From: Alphaproteobacteria bacterium
Lineage (GTDB): Bacteria; Pseudomonadota; Alphaproteobacteria; Rhodobacterales; Rhodobacteraceae
DNA: 64,000 nucleotides
NCBI GenBank assembly: GCA_003331935.1
Contig: QOQE01000001.1
Coordinates: forward strand, 1-64,000
Direction: 5' to 3'
The notes beneath the pieces are model-generated. The model was not told the DNA's origin. It saw only the letters and a program-made list of their open reading frames with translations, and searched no databases. The translations under genes and the position numbers were made by a program. This document shows, in pieces, positions 20,389 to 30,163 of this stretch. The number at the start of each line of letters is the position of its first letter. Position 1 is the first letter of the stretch.

Positions 20389-21484
20389 TTTTTTCTCCGA
20401 AATGTGCTTCAATTGCACTTATAATATTTTTTGAAGCATTGGGTTTTCCTTGCCCTAATACTTGATTCGCCATGGCTCTAGCTTTTGAAGGAGATTTTAA
20501 AATGAGGCGTAAATTTTTAGATAGCTCTTCCGTCAGATTTGGACCCTCTTCAAGAACAATTGCAGCACCGCCATGAGCAAACATTCGGGCATTGGAAAGT
20601 TGATGATCGTCTTTTGCATGTTTTAAGGGTATGAGGATTGCTGGTCGTCCAACAATCGAAATATCTGCTAGCGTGCTAGATCCTGCTCTGCAAATTATTA
20701 TCTGAGCTTCTGAGATCAATCTCTCCACATCTTCAAAGAATGGTTGAACATACCCTCTTATGCCCATATTTCCATATACCGTTAAAACGCGTTCAATATC
20801 ATCTTTTCTTGCCTGATGAAATATTGTTAATCGCTCTTGAGTTTTTTTTGAAAGAGCTGCTATAGAGCTTGGGACGACCTCAGAAAGTAACACAGCGCCT
20901 TGGGATCCTCCAAGCACCAACAATGTAATTGGCCATGGACCAGGGTCTAAGTATTGGGAGTTAGATTTTTTTAGAACTTTATTTCTTATTGGGTTTCCAG
21001 TAGTCAAGCTCTTTTTGGGATCTAAAAACAAAGTATTTGAAAAGTGACAAAAAACTTTACTACTGAACCTTTGAAATAATCTATTTACTCTTCCCAAAAC
21101 TGCGTTCTGTTCCTGAATAAATAGCGGAACTCTTAGCAGGATTGACATCAAGAGAATTGGAAAAGTTGAAACTCCTCCAAACCCTACTACAAACTTTGGT
21201 TTTTTCCTCGCTATTATCCTCCCTGCTCTAAGAGCTGCAAGAGGTATTTGATGAGATAGCTCTATACACTTCTTTCGAAGTGAAGCTGTTTCAGAAGAAA
21301 TATTGACCAGCACTATCGAGTACGCATTAGAATTTTGATCCAAATATTGTAGCCCTCTTACATCGGAGAAAATTATAACCTCCCACCCGATGTCATTAAG
21401 CTCAGTTGCCAGAGCAATACAGGGCAACACGTGCCCTCCTGTACCTCCAGTTGATAATACGCAAACACCCTTCGTATTCATCAA
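20375..21484 (-). CDS. murG: Lipid II synthase MurG (GlcNAc transferase)
   Basis: This 369-residue GT-B glycosyltransferase has the N-terminal STGGTGGHVLPCIALA, the second glycine-rich loop GGSQGAVLLSE, and the UDP-GlcNAc-binding ICRAGSSTLADI. It transfers GlcNAc to lipid I at the inner face of the membrane to form lipid II. It overlaps ftsW by an ATGA-type junction, so translation is probably coupled. Confidence 0.96.
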   Translation of the reverse strand: MMNTKGVCVLSTGGTGGHVLPCIALATELNDIGWEVIIFSDVRGLQYLDQNSNAYSIVLVNISSETASLRKKCIELSHQIPLAALRAGRIIARKKPKFVVGFGGVSTFPILLMSILLRVPLFIQEQNAVLGRVNRLFQRFSSKVFCHFSNTLFLDPKKSLTTGNPIRNKVLKKSNSQYLDPGPWPITLLVLGGSQGAVLLSEVVPSSIAALSKKTQERLTIFHQARKDDIERVLTVYGNMGIRGYVQPFFEDVERLISEAQIIICRAGSSTLADISIVGRPAILIPLKHAKDDHQLSNARMFAHGGAAIVLEEGPNLTEELSKNLRLILKSPSKARAMANQVLGQGKPNASKNIISAIEAHFGEKNASY

Positions 21485-22641
21485 GTGCCACCCATGAAAG
21501 TATCTATGTTATCACTAGTTCTACGCCTCGTGACATTAAGTAAGAGACCCATTAATATTCCCATAGCGACCATGGAAGATCCTCCATAGCTTATAAAGGG
21601 CAAAGTCATACCCTTGGTAGGAAGCAGCCTAGCTGCAACCCCCAAATTAATAAGCGCCTGAGCCTGAATGATCGTCAACAACCCAAGGCCGACTAATAAT
21701 ATAAATGGGTTTCTCTGTATAAGCAGCCTTGATAATGTTCTAAGTAAAATAACTACAAATAGCGTCAAAATTAAAAAAAATACTATCAGCCCAAATTCCT
21801 CTATTGCAACAGCAATGATAAAATCGGTATGCGCATCAGGCAAACTCCATTTCACGTTTCCATTTCCAGCTCCAACGCCCAGAAAACCACCTAAGTGAAT
21901 TGCTTGCTCAACTAAACCCATTTGTGATGTTGGTTCAATGACATTTGAAAAAAAAGTTTTGAGCCTGATCGCTACATGATTAGAGAATTGATAAAATATA
22001 AAGGCAATGGTTGAAATAAACGTAAAAAAAACTGCAGAAAAGAGCCAAGATACTCCAACTACAAAATGGATCAAAACCCAGCACCCAACCAAAACCACCG
22101 TTTGACCGAGGTCTGGTTGCAGAGTCAGTAAAAACACACATACACACATTGAAAAAAAAGATAAGATGATTGCCGCTCTCGGATTCCTATCTATATTTCC
22201 TGAAACAACCCAAGATACAAATACTACAAAAAATGGCTTTAAATATTCAGATGGTTGGATTGTTATCCAATTAAGTGAGTACCATCTTACTGCTCCTTTA
22301 CCAAAATCTGTCCCAAAAATTGGAAGAAATGCAAGAGCAAAAACTACTAAAAAAAAACCTACTATTCCGAACCTTCGTATAACTGACAAGTTTGTAGAGG
22401 ATAAAAAGATAATTAGAGAAAATGAGATGACTGCGTAAATAACTTGCCTGTAAACATAGTAAAACATTGGCTTATCATTTGAGTCTGCAAGAGGCACAGA
22501 GGCTGCCATTGACAGAAGTAACCCAACTACGATAAGTCCCAGAGTTGCCAATAAGGTCCATTGATCAATCGATTGCCACCATCGAAAAAATGGGTTATCC
22601 ACGGGAATTGGCCGAGGCCTTCCGTGTATTATATCTGTCAT
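21481..22641 (-). CDS. ftsW: Septal peptidoglycan polymerase FtsW (SEDS family)
   Basis: This 386-residue integral membrane protein has about ten hydrophobic segments. It shows the SEDS motifs KGAVRWYSLNWITIQPSE and GVGAGNGNVKWSLPDAHTDFI, and the terminal LPFISYGGSSM. FtsW polymerises glycan strands at the septum together with FtsI, encoded about 5.5 kb upstream in the same run. A 56-bp gap separates it from murD, one of the larger gaps of the run. Confidence 0.95.
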   Translation of the reverse strand: MTDIIHGRPRPIPVDNPFFRWWQSIDQWTLLATLGLIVVGLLLSMAASVPLADSNDKPMFYYVYRQVIYAVISFSLIIFLSSTNLSVIRRFGIVGFFLVVFALAFLPIFGTDFGKGAVRWYSLNWITIQPSEYLKPFFVVFVSWVVSGNIDRNPRAAIILSFFSMCVCVFLLTLQPDLGQTVVLVGCWVLIHFVVGVSWLFSAVFFTFISTIAFIFYQFSNHVAIRLKTFFSNVIEPTSQMGLVEQAIHLGGFLGVGAGNGNVKWSLPDAHTDFIIAVAIEEFGLIVFFLILTLFVVILLRTLSRLLIQRNPFILLVGLGLLTIIQAQALINLGVAARLLPTKGMTLPFISYGGSSMVAMGILMGLLLNVTRRRTSDNIDTFMGGT

Positions 22642-22697
22642 TATTATCTGCTCGTTTTTTGGCAGATAGTACCACTACTTAATTAAAAAAACACACA

Positions 22698-24098
22698 CTA
22701 AATTAATTTTTTTCGATGTTTCTCAACTAGGGAAATAAAATGATTCCCTCGCTCTTCAAAATTCAGGTACTGATCAAAACTAGCACAAGCCGGCGAAAAT
22801 AAAATTGTATCCCCTTTTCGAGAATGACTTACTGCTTTATCAAAAGCGTTGTCCAAGGTATTAAATTGCTCCAGTTTATTACCTTCAAAGCTACTTGCTA
22901 TAAGAGAGGCCGCCTCTCCTATTGGATAGATTCGGGAAACATTTTCCATACTATCTTGAAGTTGATAAAAATTATTTTCCTTTGCTTTCCCACCTAAAAT
23001 CAAATGGACATTTTTATAAATTTTTAAGGCATGTCTAGTTGCATCAACATTTGTTGCTTTACTATCATTTATAAAAGCTACACCCTCAATAACGTCTACC
23101 TTTTGATTTCTGTGCTTGAGTGGCATAAATCCATTACAATTACTCAAAATATTTTTTGGAGCGATCCCATAGGATCTGGCTAATGCATAAACGACTAAAA
23201 TGCTTTCTCCCAATGTCATTAAATTATTATCTAAACTTCTCAAATCGTAGGAAAAAATTTGCCGACCCTTTTGCCATTCTGTTATGAAATAACCTTTAAG
23301 GCTTACAGCCCATAAATAATTTTTGACATTTAGCTTACTAGTTATTGCAATGATTTTATTTTCTGATGAAATAAGTCGCTGATATAAAAATAATCCCTCG
23401 GCAGTATCAATATTTATGACTGACATGTCGGTTAAGTTTTCTAAAAATAATCTTGCTTTACCATAAAAATACCCCCCAAGACCTCCGTGCCTTTCAACAT
23501 GGTCCGAAGCAAAATTAATAAAAGCAGCAAAATTTGGGGATAAATTTTTTGCTAACTCTATTTGGTAAGATGAAAGTTCAAGGATTCTTATAGAGCCTTC
23601 CTTCAGGGGGCTTAATTCTAAAACGGGTTTGCCGATATTTCCTCCGATTTCTACATCTGAAAAAACCTTGGAAAACACGTGACCTGCTAATGCTGTTGCC
23701 GTAGATTTACCGTTTGAGCCTGTTATCGTAATGATCTTTGGGGGGGTGCTGAAAGATTCGTATTCATCTTGAATGTGACTCGAAAAAAAAAGCCCTATAT
23801 CGTTATCGACTCTTATATTTAATTCATAAGCCAAGCTTACTACTGGATGTGGCTTGGGATATAGGTGGGGAATACCAGGGCTTACAATTAAAAGATCTAA
23901 CTCTCTAAGTAAGTTTTTATTTTTGAGATCCTCAACAGTGAGACCACTCACACCTAAATTTACTCTCTTTTCCTTATCATCATCCCAACAGACCAATAAA
24001 GCACCTGCTTGCTGAAGTGCATTGACCACAGACAAACCTGTCTTTCCAAGGCCAAGGACCCCTACTTTTTTGTTTCTCAAGTTCCTTAAATTTAGCAT
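22698..24098 (-). CDS. murD: UDP-N-acetylmuramoyl-L-alanine--D-glutamate ligase MurD
   Basis: This 466-residue Mur ligase opens with KVGVLGLGKTGLSV. It has the ATP loop TGSNGKSTATALAGH (about 126-140), NIGKPVLEL, and INDSKATNVDATRHAL, the last a MurD-specific stretch. It adds D-glutamate to UDP-MurNAc-L-Ala in the cytoplasm. It sits 1 nt after mraY in the standard dcw order. Confidence 0.95.
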   Translation of the reverse strand: MLNLRNLRNKKVGVLGLGKTGLSVVNALQQAGALLVCWDDDKEKRVNLGVSGLTVEDLKNKNLLRELDLLIVSPGIPHLYPKPHPVVSLAYELNIRVDNDIGLFFSSHIQDEYESFSTPPKIITITGSNGKSTATALAGHVFSKVFSDVEIGGNIGKPVLELSPLKEGSIRILELSSYQIELAKNLSPNFAAFINFASDHVERHGGLGGYFYGKARLFLENLTDMSVINIDTAEGLFLYQRLISSENKIIAITSKLNVKNYLWAVSLKGYFITEWQKGRQIFSYDLRSLDNNLMTLGESILVVYALARSYGIAPKNILSNCNGFMPLKHRNQKVDVIEGVAFINDSKATNVDATRHALKIYKNVHLILGGKAKENNFYQLQDSMENVSRIYPIGEAASLIASSFEGNKLEQFNTLDNAFDKAVSHSRKGDTILFSPACASFDQYLNFEERGNHFISLVEKHRKKLI

Positions 24099-24099
24099 T

Positions 24100-25185
24100 C
24101 TACCGAAGTTTAAGAGTTGCCATTCCTAGTGCCGCCAATATAACGGCAATAATCCAGAACCTGATAACGATCTGCGACTCTGACCAGCCAAGTTTTTCAA
24201 AGTGGTGGTGTATGGGTGCCATAAGAAAAACTCGTTTTCCTGTAATTTTAAAAAAGCATACTTGAATAATAACAGAAAGTGTCTCGATAACGAATAACCC
24301 ACCAACTATGAATAATACAAGCTCATGTTTTATTGAAACAGCTATACAACCAAGAGCAGAGCCAAGAGATAGAGACCCAGTATCTCCCATGAAAACGGCA
24401 GCGGGAGGAGCATTATACCATAAAAATCCTAATCCACTACCTATTAACGCAGCGGAAAATATAAGAATTTCACCACCACCTCTAATATAGTGGACATCTA
24501 AGTAAGAAGAATAGTCGGCTCTGCCAACTATGTAAGCGATAATACCTAGTGATGCGCCGGCTATTATTACTGGCATTATTGCCAATCCATCCAATCCATC
24601 TGTCAAATTGACAGCATTAGCAGAACCAACTACCACAAGCATAGCAAAAGGAAAAAAGAAAGCCCCCATAAATATTAAATGATCTTTAAAAATTGGTAAA
24701 GCCAAAGACTTGTTTAAATCATCAAGGTGTTGAGCCTGAATGAAATAGACTGCAACAAAAGCTATCAGAAAACCAACTATCAATCTCAGGCGCCCTGAAA
24801 GACCTCCGTAACTTTGTTTAACAACCTTTATATAATCATCTATCAATCCTAATAAGCCGAAAGAGAAAGTCACAAACAAAATAATCCAAACATACTGATT
24901 ATCTAAGCGAGCCCACAGAATGGTAGACACTGTTACCGCCAATAATATTATCACTCCACCCATGGTAGGAGTGCCAGCTTTTTTTATAATGTGTTCCTTT
25001 GGTCCATCTTCTCTTATCGGTTGGCCTTCTTTTTGGAGTTTTTTTAAAAAATTTATGCTGAACTTACCAAAAGTAAAAAATATTATAAGTGATGTAAAAA
25101 AAGCACCCCCTGCTCTAAAGGTTATGTAACGGAAAATGTTAAAAACATCACCACCATCCGATAGTAAACTCAAAAAATATAACAT
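24100..25185 (-). CDS. mraY: Phospho-MurNAc-pentapeptide transferase MraY
   Basis: This 361-residue membrane enzyme has about ten hydrophobic segments and the MraY signatures KKAGTPTMGGVIIL, NLTDGLDGLA with magnesium-binding aspartates, FMGDTGSL, and PIHHHFEKLGW. It joins UDP-MurNAc-pentapeptide to undecaprenyl phosphate to make lipid I. The start ATG lies 1 nt after the murF stop. Confidence 0.96.
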   Translation of the reverse strand: MLYFLSLLSDGGDVFNIFRYITFRAGGAFFTSLIIFFTFGKFSINFLKKLQKEGQPIREDGPKEHIIKKAGTPTMGGVIILLAVTVSTILWARLDNQYVWIILFVTFSFGLLGLIDDYIKVVKQSYGGLSGRLRLIVGFLIAFVAVYFIQAQHLDDLNKSLALPIFKDHLIFMGAFFFPFAMLVVVGSANAVNLTDGLDGLAIMPVIIAGASLGIIAYIVGRADYSSYLDVHYIRGGGEILIFSAALIGSGLGFLWYNAPPAAVFMGDTGSLSLGSALGCIAVSIKHELVLFIVGGLFVIETLSVIIQVCFFKITGKRVFLMAPIHHHFEKLGWSESQIVIRFWIIAVILAALGMATLKLR

Positions 25186-25186
25186 C

Positions 25187-26617
25187 TTAAAACTCTAAAT
25201 TGTTAAGTCTTTTCAACTCGCTTACTATAGTATTCATTCCCATAGAGAACGAGCCTTTTATCATTACTATGTCACCATTTTTAAATTTGTTGACTAAAAC
25301 ATGTTGCATCTCTTCTGCGGTTTTGGTCCAAAAACCTTGTTTAGAGGGTGGCAACACTTCAAATAGCCTTCTCATTCTTAGACCCACACAGGAAATTTTG
25401 TCAATTTGACTCAGTTTTGCAAATTTCGAGATATTTATATGTTCTTTTGCTTCTGATGGTCCAAGTTCTAGCATGTCTCCCAATACCGCTATCCTTCTAC
25501 TATGGGCATAATTTTTATTTTTGTTTGTAAAAATACAAGCGAGGGTCTCTAAAGCAGACCTCATTGAACCAGGGTTTGCGTTATAGCTTTCGTCTATTAG
25601 GAGTATTGCTATACAACAATTATCTTTTTTGAATTTAATTTCAGAAACTTGGCCGCGTCCAGCTGAAGGGGTCCATTTCAAGAGAGCTGAAATTGCTTTA
25701 GAAGAGCTAAGATTTAACGCGACTGTTAGTGTCAAAAGCGCCGTTGCATTTTTTACATAATGCTTTCCGGCAGTTTTTAGCTTTAAATCCAAGTGATTTT
25801 GTTCTTGATCTACAATTTTTGCTGTAATGAAATTATTTTTTACCTCAGCATTGGTGATCTTTACATCACTGGTTTCACTTTTTCCAAATGAGATCACGGT
25901 TGAGCCGAAATTCTCTACTTTTTCCTTAAGTTGGCTAAATCGCTCAATACCGGTGGGTATTATCGCTGTACCTTTTTGTCTCTGCCCAAAACAAATGGAA
26001 GCTTTCTCTTCGACAATGTTGTCAAGAGACTTTAATCCCTCAATATGGCCAACTGAAACATCAGTTATTATGACATGGTCAGGTTTGACCAACTGTGACA
26101 ACTCGGCAATTTCTCCAAGACTATTTGTGCCAATTTCTACTAAAACATATTCAGCGTCTTTTGGTATGGTAGCTAATGTCAAAGAACACCCCAGAATATT
26201 ATTATAACTTTTTTCCGAAAAGTGTGTTTTTCCAAAGCTCTTAAACACCAGACCTCCCATGTCCTTTGTTGAAGTCTTTCCTGACGTTCCGGTAATTCCA
26301 ATGAAAGTTGCTTTCGACTCATTCCTAGCCGTTTTTGCCATTCTAACTAATGCCTTCATAACGTCATCGACAACTAGCAATCTATCTTCTTCGTTTAAAC
26401 CTTTTGGTATATTGGTCACCATGGCGGCTGCAGCTCCTCGATCAAAGGCTGCTTTTATAAAATCATGACCATCTCTTTTTCCAGGAAGAGCTATAAACAA
26501 ATCCCCTTCATTGATCTTCCTACTATCAAACGATATACCTGAGGCCTCCCAGAATGATTTGCATTGACCCAAAGTTGCAACCTCCGCTGTAATTTTATTC
26601 CATAAGACCTCAGCCAT
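25187..26617 (-). CDS. murF: UDP-MurNAc-tripeptide--D-alanyl-D-alanine ligase MurF
   Basis: This 476-residue Mur ligase has SFDSRKINEGDLFIAL, the ATP loop TGTSGKTSTKD, NNILGCSLTLA, and DESYNANPGSMRSAL. It attaches the D-Ala-D-Ala made by Ddl. It overlaps murE by 8 nt, and its central and C-terminal domains are complete. Confidence 0.95.
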   Translation of the reverse strand: MAEVLWNKITAEVATLGQCKSFWEASGISFDSRKINEGDLFIALPGKRDGHDFIKAAFDRGAAAAMVTNIPKGLNEEDRLLVVDDVMKALVRMAKTARNESKATFIGITGTSGKTSTKDMGGLVFKSFGKTHFSEKSYNNILGCSLTLATIPKDAEYVLVEIGTNSLGEIAELSQLVKPDHVIITDVSVGHIEGLKSLDNIVEEKASICFGQRQKGTAIIPTGIERFSQLKEKVENFGSTVISFGKSETSDVKITNAEVKNNFITAKIVDQEQNHLDLKLKTAGKHYVKNATALLTLTVALNLSSSKAISALLKWTPSAGRGQVSEIKFKKDNCCIAILLIDESYNANPGSMRSALETLACIFTNKNKNYAHSRRIAVLGDMLELGPSEAKEHINISKFAKLSQIDKISCVGLRMRRLFEVLPPSKQGFWTKTAEEMQHVLVNKFKNGDIVMIKGSFSMGMNTIVSELKRLNNLEF

Positions 26618-28106
26618 GTGTAATTTGGTCCATCAATGCTATAGCTGTACTAGCCTGTTCAAAATCACTAAAAGGGAAATAATTATTCTTTACTACTTGT
26701 ACCTGTTCATGCCCTTTCCCAGCAATAACGACGATATCATCATAATTAGCTTTGTTAATTGCTATTGTAATCGCCTCCGATCTATCTGCAATTTCAATAG
26801 CACCCGGACAACCCTTGATGATTTGCTTTCTTATACCTGCAGCATGTTCATGGCGGGGGTTGTCATCTGTTACATAAATCAAGTCACAATATTTATGAGC
26901 TATCGTACCCATAGGTTTTCTTTTGTCTTTGTCTCTTTCTCCTCCCGCACCAAAAACCAAAATCAGGTCACCCTTTGTTAAAGTTCTAAGTGTTTGTAGA
27001 AGGTGCTTTAAACCATCCGGAGTGTGTGCGAAATCTATATATATAGAAGCTCCAGTCTTTGTTTTTCCAACAAACTCCAATCTGCCAGGGACCGGTTTCA
27101 AAAGATTACAATAATTCACTATCTCTGCGAATTCAAAGCCAAATGTCTCACATGTAAGTAGTGCCATTCCCAAATTTATTGCTTGAAACTTACCTATTAA
27201 AAGCGTTTTGAATCTATGTAACAATCCGTCTTTAATAATCTCGACTGATTGAATATCAGATGTATCTTGGTGCGCCCTAAGTTTCACATTTGCTTTTTCG
27301 CTAAAACCAATTGTTTCAATTTGGAAACCTAAACTCTTTGCCTTCTCATAAAATAGCTCTCCATATTTATCATCTATATTTACGATTATTTTTGTGTTCG
27401 AACTTAATGTGTCAAGAACGCTTAACTTGGATTGAAAGTAGGTTTCCATGTCATTATGGTAATCCAAGTGATCCTGTGATAAATTTGTGAAGCAGAACAC
27501 CTTAAATACCACACCGTTTATCCGTCTTTGCACTATAGAATGAGATGATACCTCTAAAAGAGCATAATTTGCTCCTTTTGACTTGGCCATTTGCAAAATT
27601 CTAAAAATAAACGTTTGATCAGGCGTAGTGTTTTCAGTTCTTAAACTTAGAACTCCATCAACTCCCAAAGTTCCTATGGTGACACATGATTTATTTTTTT
27701 GTTCAATAAGCTGTTGGCTGAAATTTACTACTGAGGTCTTCCCGTTTGTTCCTGTAACTCCCATAATAAACTTTGGTTTATCTGGATAAATATTCTCAAG
27801 AATGTTATCTAAGGTAAGTTCAACATTTTCGACCAAAAGAAAAGGAATATCCGAATTAAAGCCCTTAGTAACGGCATATTCATATCCTTCTAGGTCAGTG
27901 ATAATAAGACTTGCGCCTTTTTTAAAGGCTTGATTACTAAATATTGCTCCATGGCTGGTTTTAGTTTTGCTATGCTTAGCAACAAAAATATACCCTTTTT
28001 CTATTCTAAGTGAGCTAGTTTCAACACCAGTTATTTCAGGGTCGTTATACTTCCAGTGGCCTTTACGTTCAATCTCTTTGATATTCAGTGTTGAAAGTCG
28101 GATCAT
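26610..28106 (-). CDS. murE: UDP-MurNAc-L-Ala-D-Glu--meso-diaminopimelate ligase MurE
   Basis: This Mur ligase has the ATP loop GVTGTNGKTSVVNF, a NTTPDQTFIF region, YIDFAHTPDGL, and the DDNPRHE motif. DNPR marks enzymes that use meso-diaminopimelate rather than lysine, so the wall should be of the Gram-negative DAP type. I take the ATG at 28106, which gives MIRLSTLN as in relatives and has AAAGAA upstream. An in-frame GTG at 28121 would add five residues. Confidence 0.94.
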   Translation of the reverse strand: MIRLSTLNIKEIERKGHWKYNDPEITGVETSSLRIEKGYIFVAKHSKTKTSHGAIFSNQAFKKGASLIITDLEGYEYAVTKGFNSDIPFLLVENVELTLDNILENIYPDKPKFIMGVTGTNGKTSVVNFSQQLIEQKNKSCVTIGTLGVDGVLSLRTENTTPDQTFIFRILQMAKSKGANYALLEVSSHSIVQRRINGVVFKVFCFTNLSQDHLDYHNDMETYFQSKLSVLDTLSSNTKIIVNIDDKYGELFYEKAKSLGFQIETIGFSEKANVKLRAHQDTSDIQSVEIIKDGLLHRFKTLLIGKFQAINLGMALLTCETFGFEFAEIVNYCNLLKPVPGRLEFVGKTKTGASIYIDFAHTPDGLKHLLQTLRTLTKGDLILVFGAGGERDKDKRKPMGTIAHKYCDLIYVTDDNPRHEHAAGIRKQIIKGCPGAIEIADRSEAITIAINKANYDDIVVIAGKGHEQVQVVKNNYFPFSDFEQASTAIALMDQITHG

Positions 28107-28136
28107 TTTAAATTCTTTCACACATTATAAAAATTG

Positions 28137-29819
28137 CTAAAACTTCGCATTATGTCGTTCAGGAATAATATCCATCAAGGGTCCCGTTCTCTCTATTAAC
28201 TTTTTAATCATAGGTACTACGGTACAGCTCGCGTATCTACAAGGCTCCTTTAGAAAATTATTTTCTGGCTCATCCAAAAACGCAGCAATTACATATTTAG
28301 GCTTTGTGAGAGGAAATAACCCTACGAAATTAGAAATTACTTTATCTTTCTGGTATCCCCTTTTATCAACAGATATTTTTTCTGCCGTGCCTGTCTTTCC
28401 TCCAATACGATAATGTTTACTCGCCAGAATTCTAGCCGTGCCTCTTTTGTCGGTAACAATTGCTTCTAATAATTTAAGGATCTCGTCAGAAGTTCTTTTT
28501 TTTAGAACTCTAAAACCTGTTTGACTATCTTGTTGTTTTTTCAAAATGGTAGGCTCTACACTAAATCCCCCGTTTCCTAATATTGCATATGCTTTTGCTA
28601 AGTGTAACAATGAAACTGATATACCATATCCATAAGAAGTGGTCGCTAAGGTTATATCTCGCCAATCTCTTGGGACAATAGGTTGAGTAATGCTTGCCTC
28701 TCTTAATTCTAAACCTACAGGTTCCAAGAGTCCAAGAATAGAAAAAATTTCTTTCAAACCTTTCTCTCCAATCATCAAAGCAAGCCTTGCGGATCCAACG
28801 TTTGATGACCTTACAATAATTTCACGAACAGTGCTCTTGCTATTAAATTTATATTTATCCTCAATTTTTCTTGAGCTTATCCTGAATTCAGTTGTATCAA
28901 TAAGTGTCTCGACATCGAATAGGTTTGTTTCTAATCCTTGCGCAACAGAAAAGATCTTAAAAGTTGATCCCATTTCATAAACACCTTGAACCGCTCGATT
29001 AAAATAATTGTTAGTTTCAGTCTTTTTTCCCAATATGATTCTTTCTTTATTCGCGTTGAAATCTGGTGAGGAAGCAAGGGCTAGTACCTCGCCAGTATGA
29101 ATATCCATAATTACGACCCCTCCAGCTTTCGCTCCCATTCTTTTTTGCCATTCTTTCAAAACATTCTCAACTTCTGCTTGAACGGGTAAGTCTAAAGATA
29201 AATTAATTGCGTTGTTCTCTAATTGAGGCAGAATTTCTTCTGCCAATCTTTTTTCCAAAGCTTTCTCCACTCCAGAAATACCTGAGATTTTTGCATAATT
29301 CACATCGAACGCATCAACCTTTGTAAAACCAATTAAATGCGATGCCAAACTTCCATGGGGATAGAAACGATATTCTCTTTTACCGAAATAAATCCCTGGT
29401 TGACCCAAATCAAAAAGTGCTTTTTCTTGTTTCGGTGACACAAGGTTCTTTAACCAGAAAAATTTTCGACCATCATTCAATTTTTTTAAGAGGAGAGTTT
29501 CCTTCAAATCTGGAAATATTTTTTTTAATTGCTGAGAGACAAGAGCTTTTTGCTTAATTTCTTCAGGCCGAACATAAACAGACACACCTTCTAGATTGGT
29601 AGCTAAAATATATCCATTTCTGTCAACAATGTTTAATCTAGTAGGTACTTTCTCTGTCTCAGAATAACGTTTGTGTTTTTGATCCTTCTTTGAAGCTAGA
29701 AATACTATTTTTGTGCTTATTAATAAAAATCCAAGCAAAACAAATAATCCGAACAGAACTAGCCTTGTTCTCGTTCTAGGATACTCAGTGAAAATTTTTT
29801 TTTTGTTACTACTTATCAT
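28137..29819 (-). CDS. ftsI: Septal transpeptidase FtsI (penicillin-binding protein 3)
   Basis: This 560-residue class B PBP has one N-terminal membrane segment (about 18-38) and a PBP dimerisation domain. The transpeptidase motifs are SxxK in GSTFKIF (about 283-289), SSN in RSSNVGSA, and KTG in GGKTGTAEK (about 470). It crosslinks septal peptidoglycan with FtsW. It overlaps ftsL by 11 nt. Confidence 0.95.
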   Translation of the reverse strand: MISSNKKKIFTEYPRTRTRLVLFGLFVLLGFLLISTKIVFLASKKDQKHKRYSETEKVPTRLNIVDRNGYILATNLEGVSVYVRPEEIKQKALVSQQLKKIFPDLKETLLLKKLNDGRKFFWLKNLVSPKQEKALFDLGQPGIYFGKREYRFYPHGSLASHLIGFTKVDAFDVNYAKISGISGVEKALEKRLAEEILPQLENNAINLSLDLPVQAEVENVLKEWQKRMGAKAGGVVIMDIHTGEVLALASSPDFNANKERIILGKKTETNNYFNRAVQGVYEMGSTFKIFSVAQGLETNLFDVETLIDTTEFRISSRKIEDKYKFNSKSTVREIIVRSSNVGSARLALMIGEKGLKEIFSILGLLEPVGLELREASITQPIVPRDWRDITLATTSYGYGISVSLLHLAKAYAILGNGGFSVEPTILKKQQDSQTGFRVLKKRTSDEILKLLEAIVTDKRGTARILASKHYRIGGKTGTAEKISVDKRGYQKDKVISNFVGLFPLTKPKYVIAAFLDEPENNFLKEPCRYASCTVVPMIKKLIERTGPLMDIIPERHNAKF

Positions 29820-30162
29820 AGCCCATTTCAGAAAAACTTGTACCTAATGATGCAGCCGGTGTTTTTTCGATATCTTTATTCAAATAAATTTCAGAGAACG
29901 AAATAAAATTATCAGGATTTATGGGGGTTAGTCGTAGCTCCCGGAAGTAATACTCTACCAATTTTCGTAAGCGATCTGGGTTATTTAAATGAGCCCATTC
30001 TGCCTCTAATATCTTTCTTTCTTTTTTTGCTGAAAGGATAGCTTTTTCAAGGCTTTTTACTCTCTGACTTGCAGCTCGGCTCTCATAATTTATTTTATAT
30101 GCCCACGAACCTAAACCGAAAGTACTTATTAAAAGGATTGCAAATAATAAAAATTTTACCAT
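29809..30162 (-). CDS. ftsL: Cell division protein FtsL
   Basis: This 117-residue bitopic protein has one membrane segment at about residues 2-21. A coiled-coil stretch (about 30-65) follows, and then NNPDRLRKLVEYYF and LRLTPINPDNF, a pattern seen in alphaproteobacterial FtsL. FtsL, with FtsB, activates FtsWI. The sequence is poorly conserved, so the call leans on topology and on its place between rsmH and ftsI. Confidence 0.85.
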   Translation of the reverse strand: MVKFLLFAILLISTFGLGSWAYKINYESRAASQRVKSLEKAILSAKKERKILEAEWAHLNNPDRLRKLVEYYFRELRLTPINPDNFISFSEIYLNKDIEKTPAASLGTSFSEMGYDK

Positions 30163-30163
30163 T

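Noticed and set aside
20389-20418. GTG start extending murC into murG
   Set aside because: GGAG at 20395-20398 fits the ATG at 20388, and the shorter protein matches MurC relatives.
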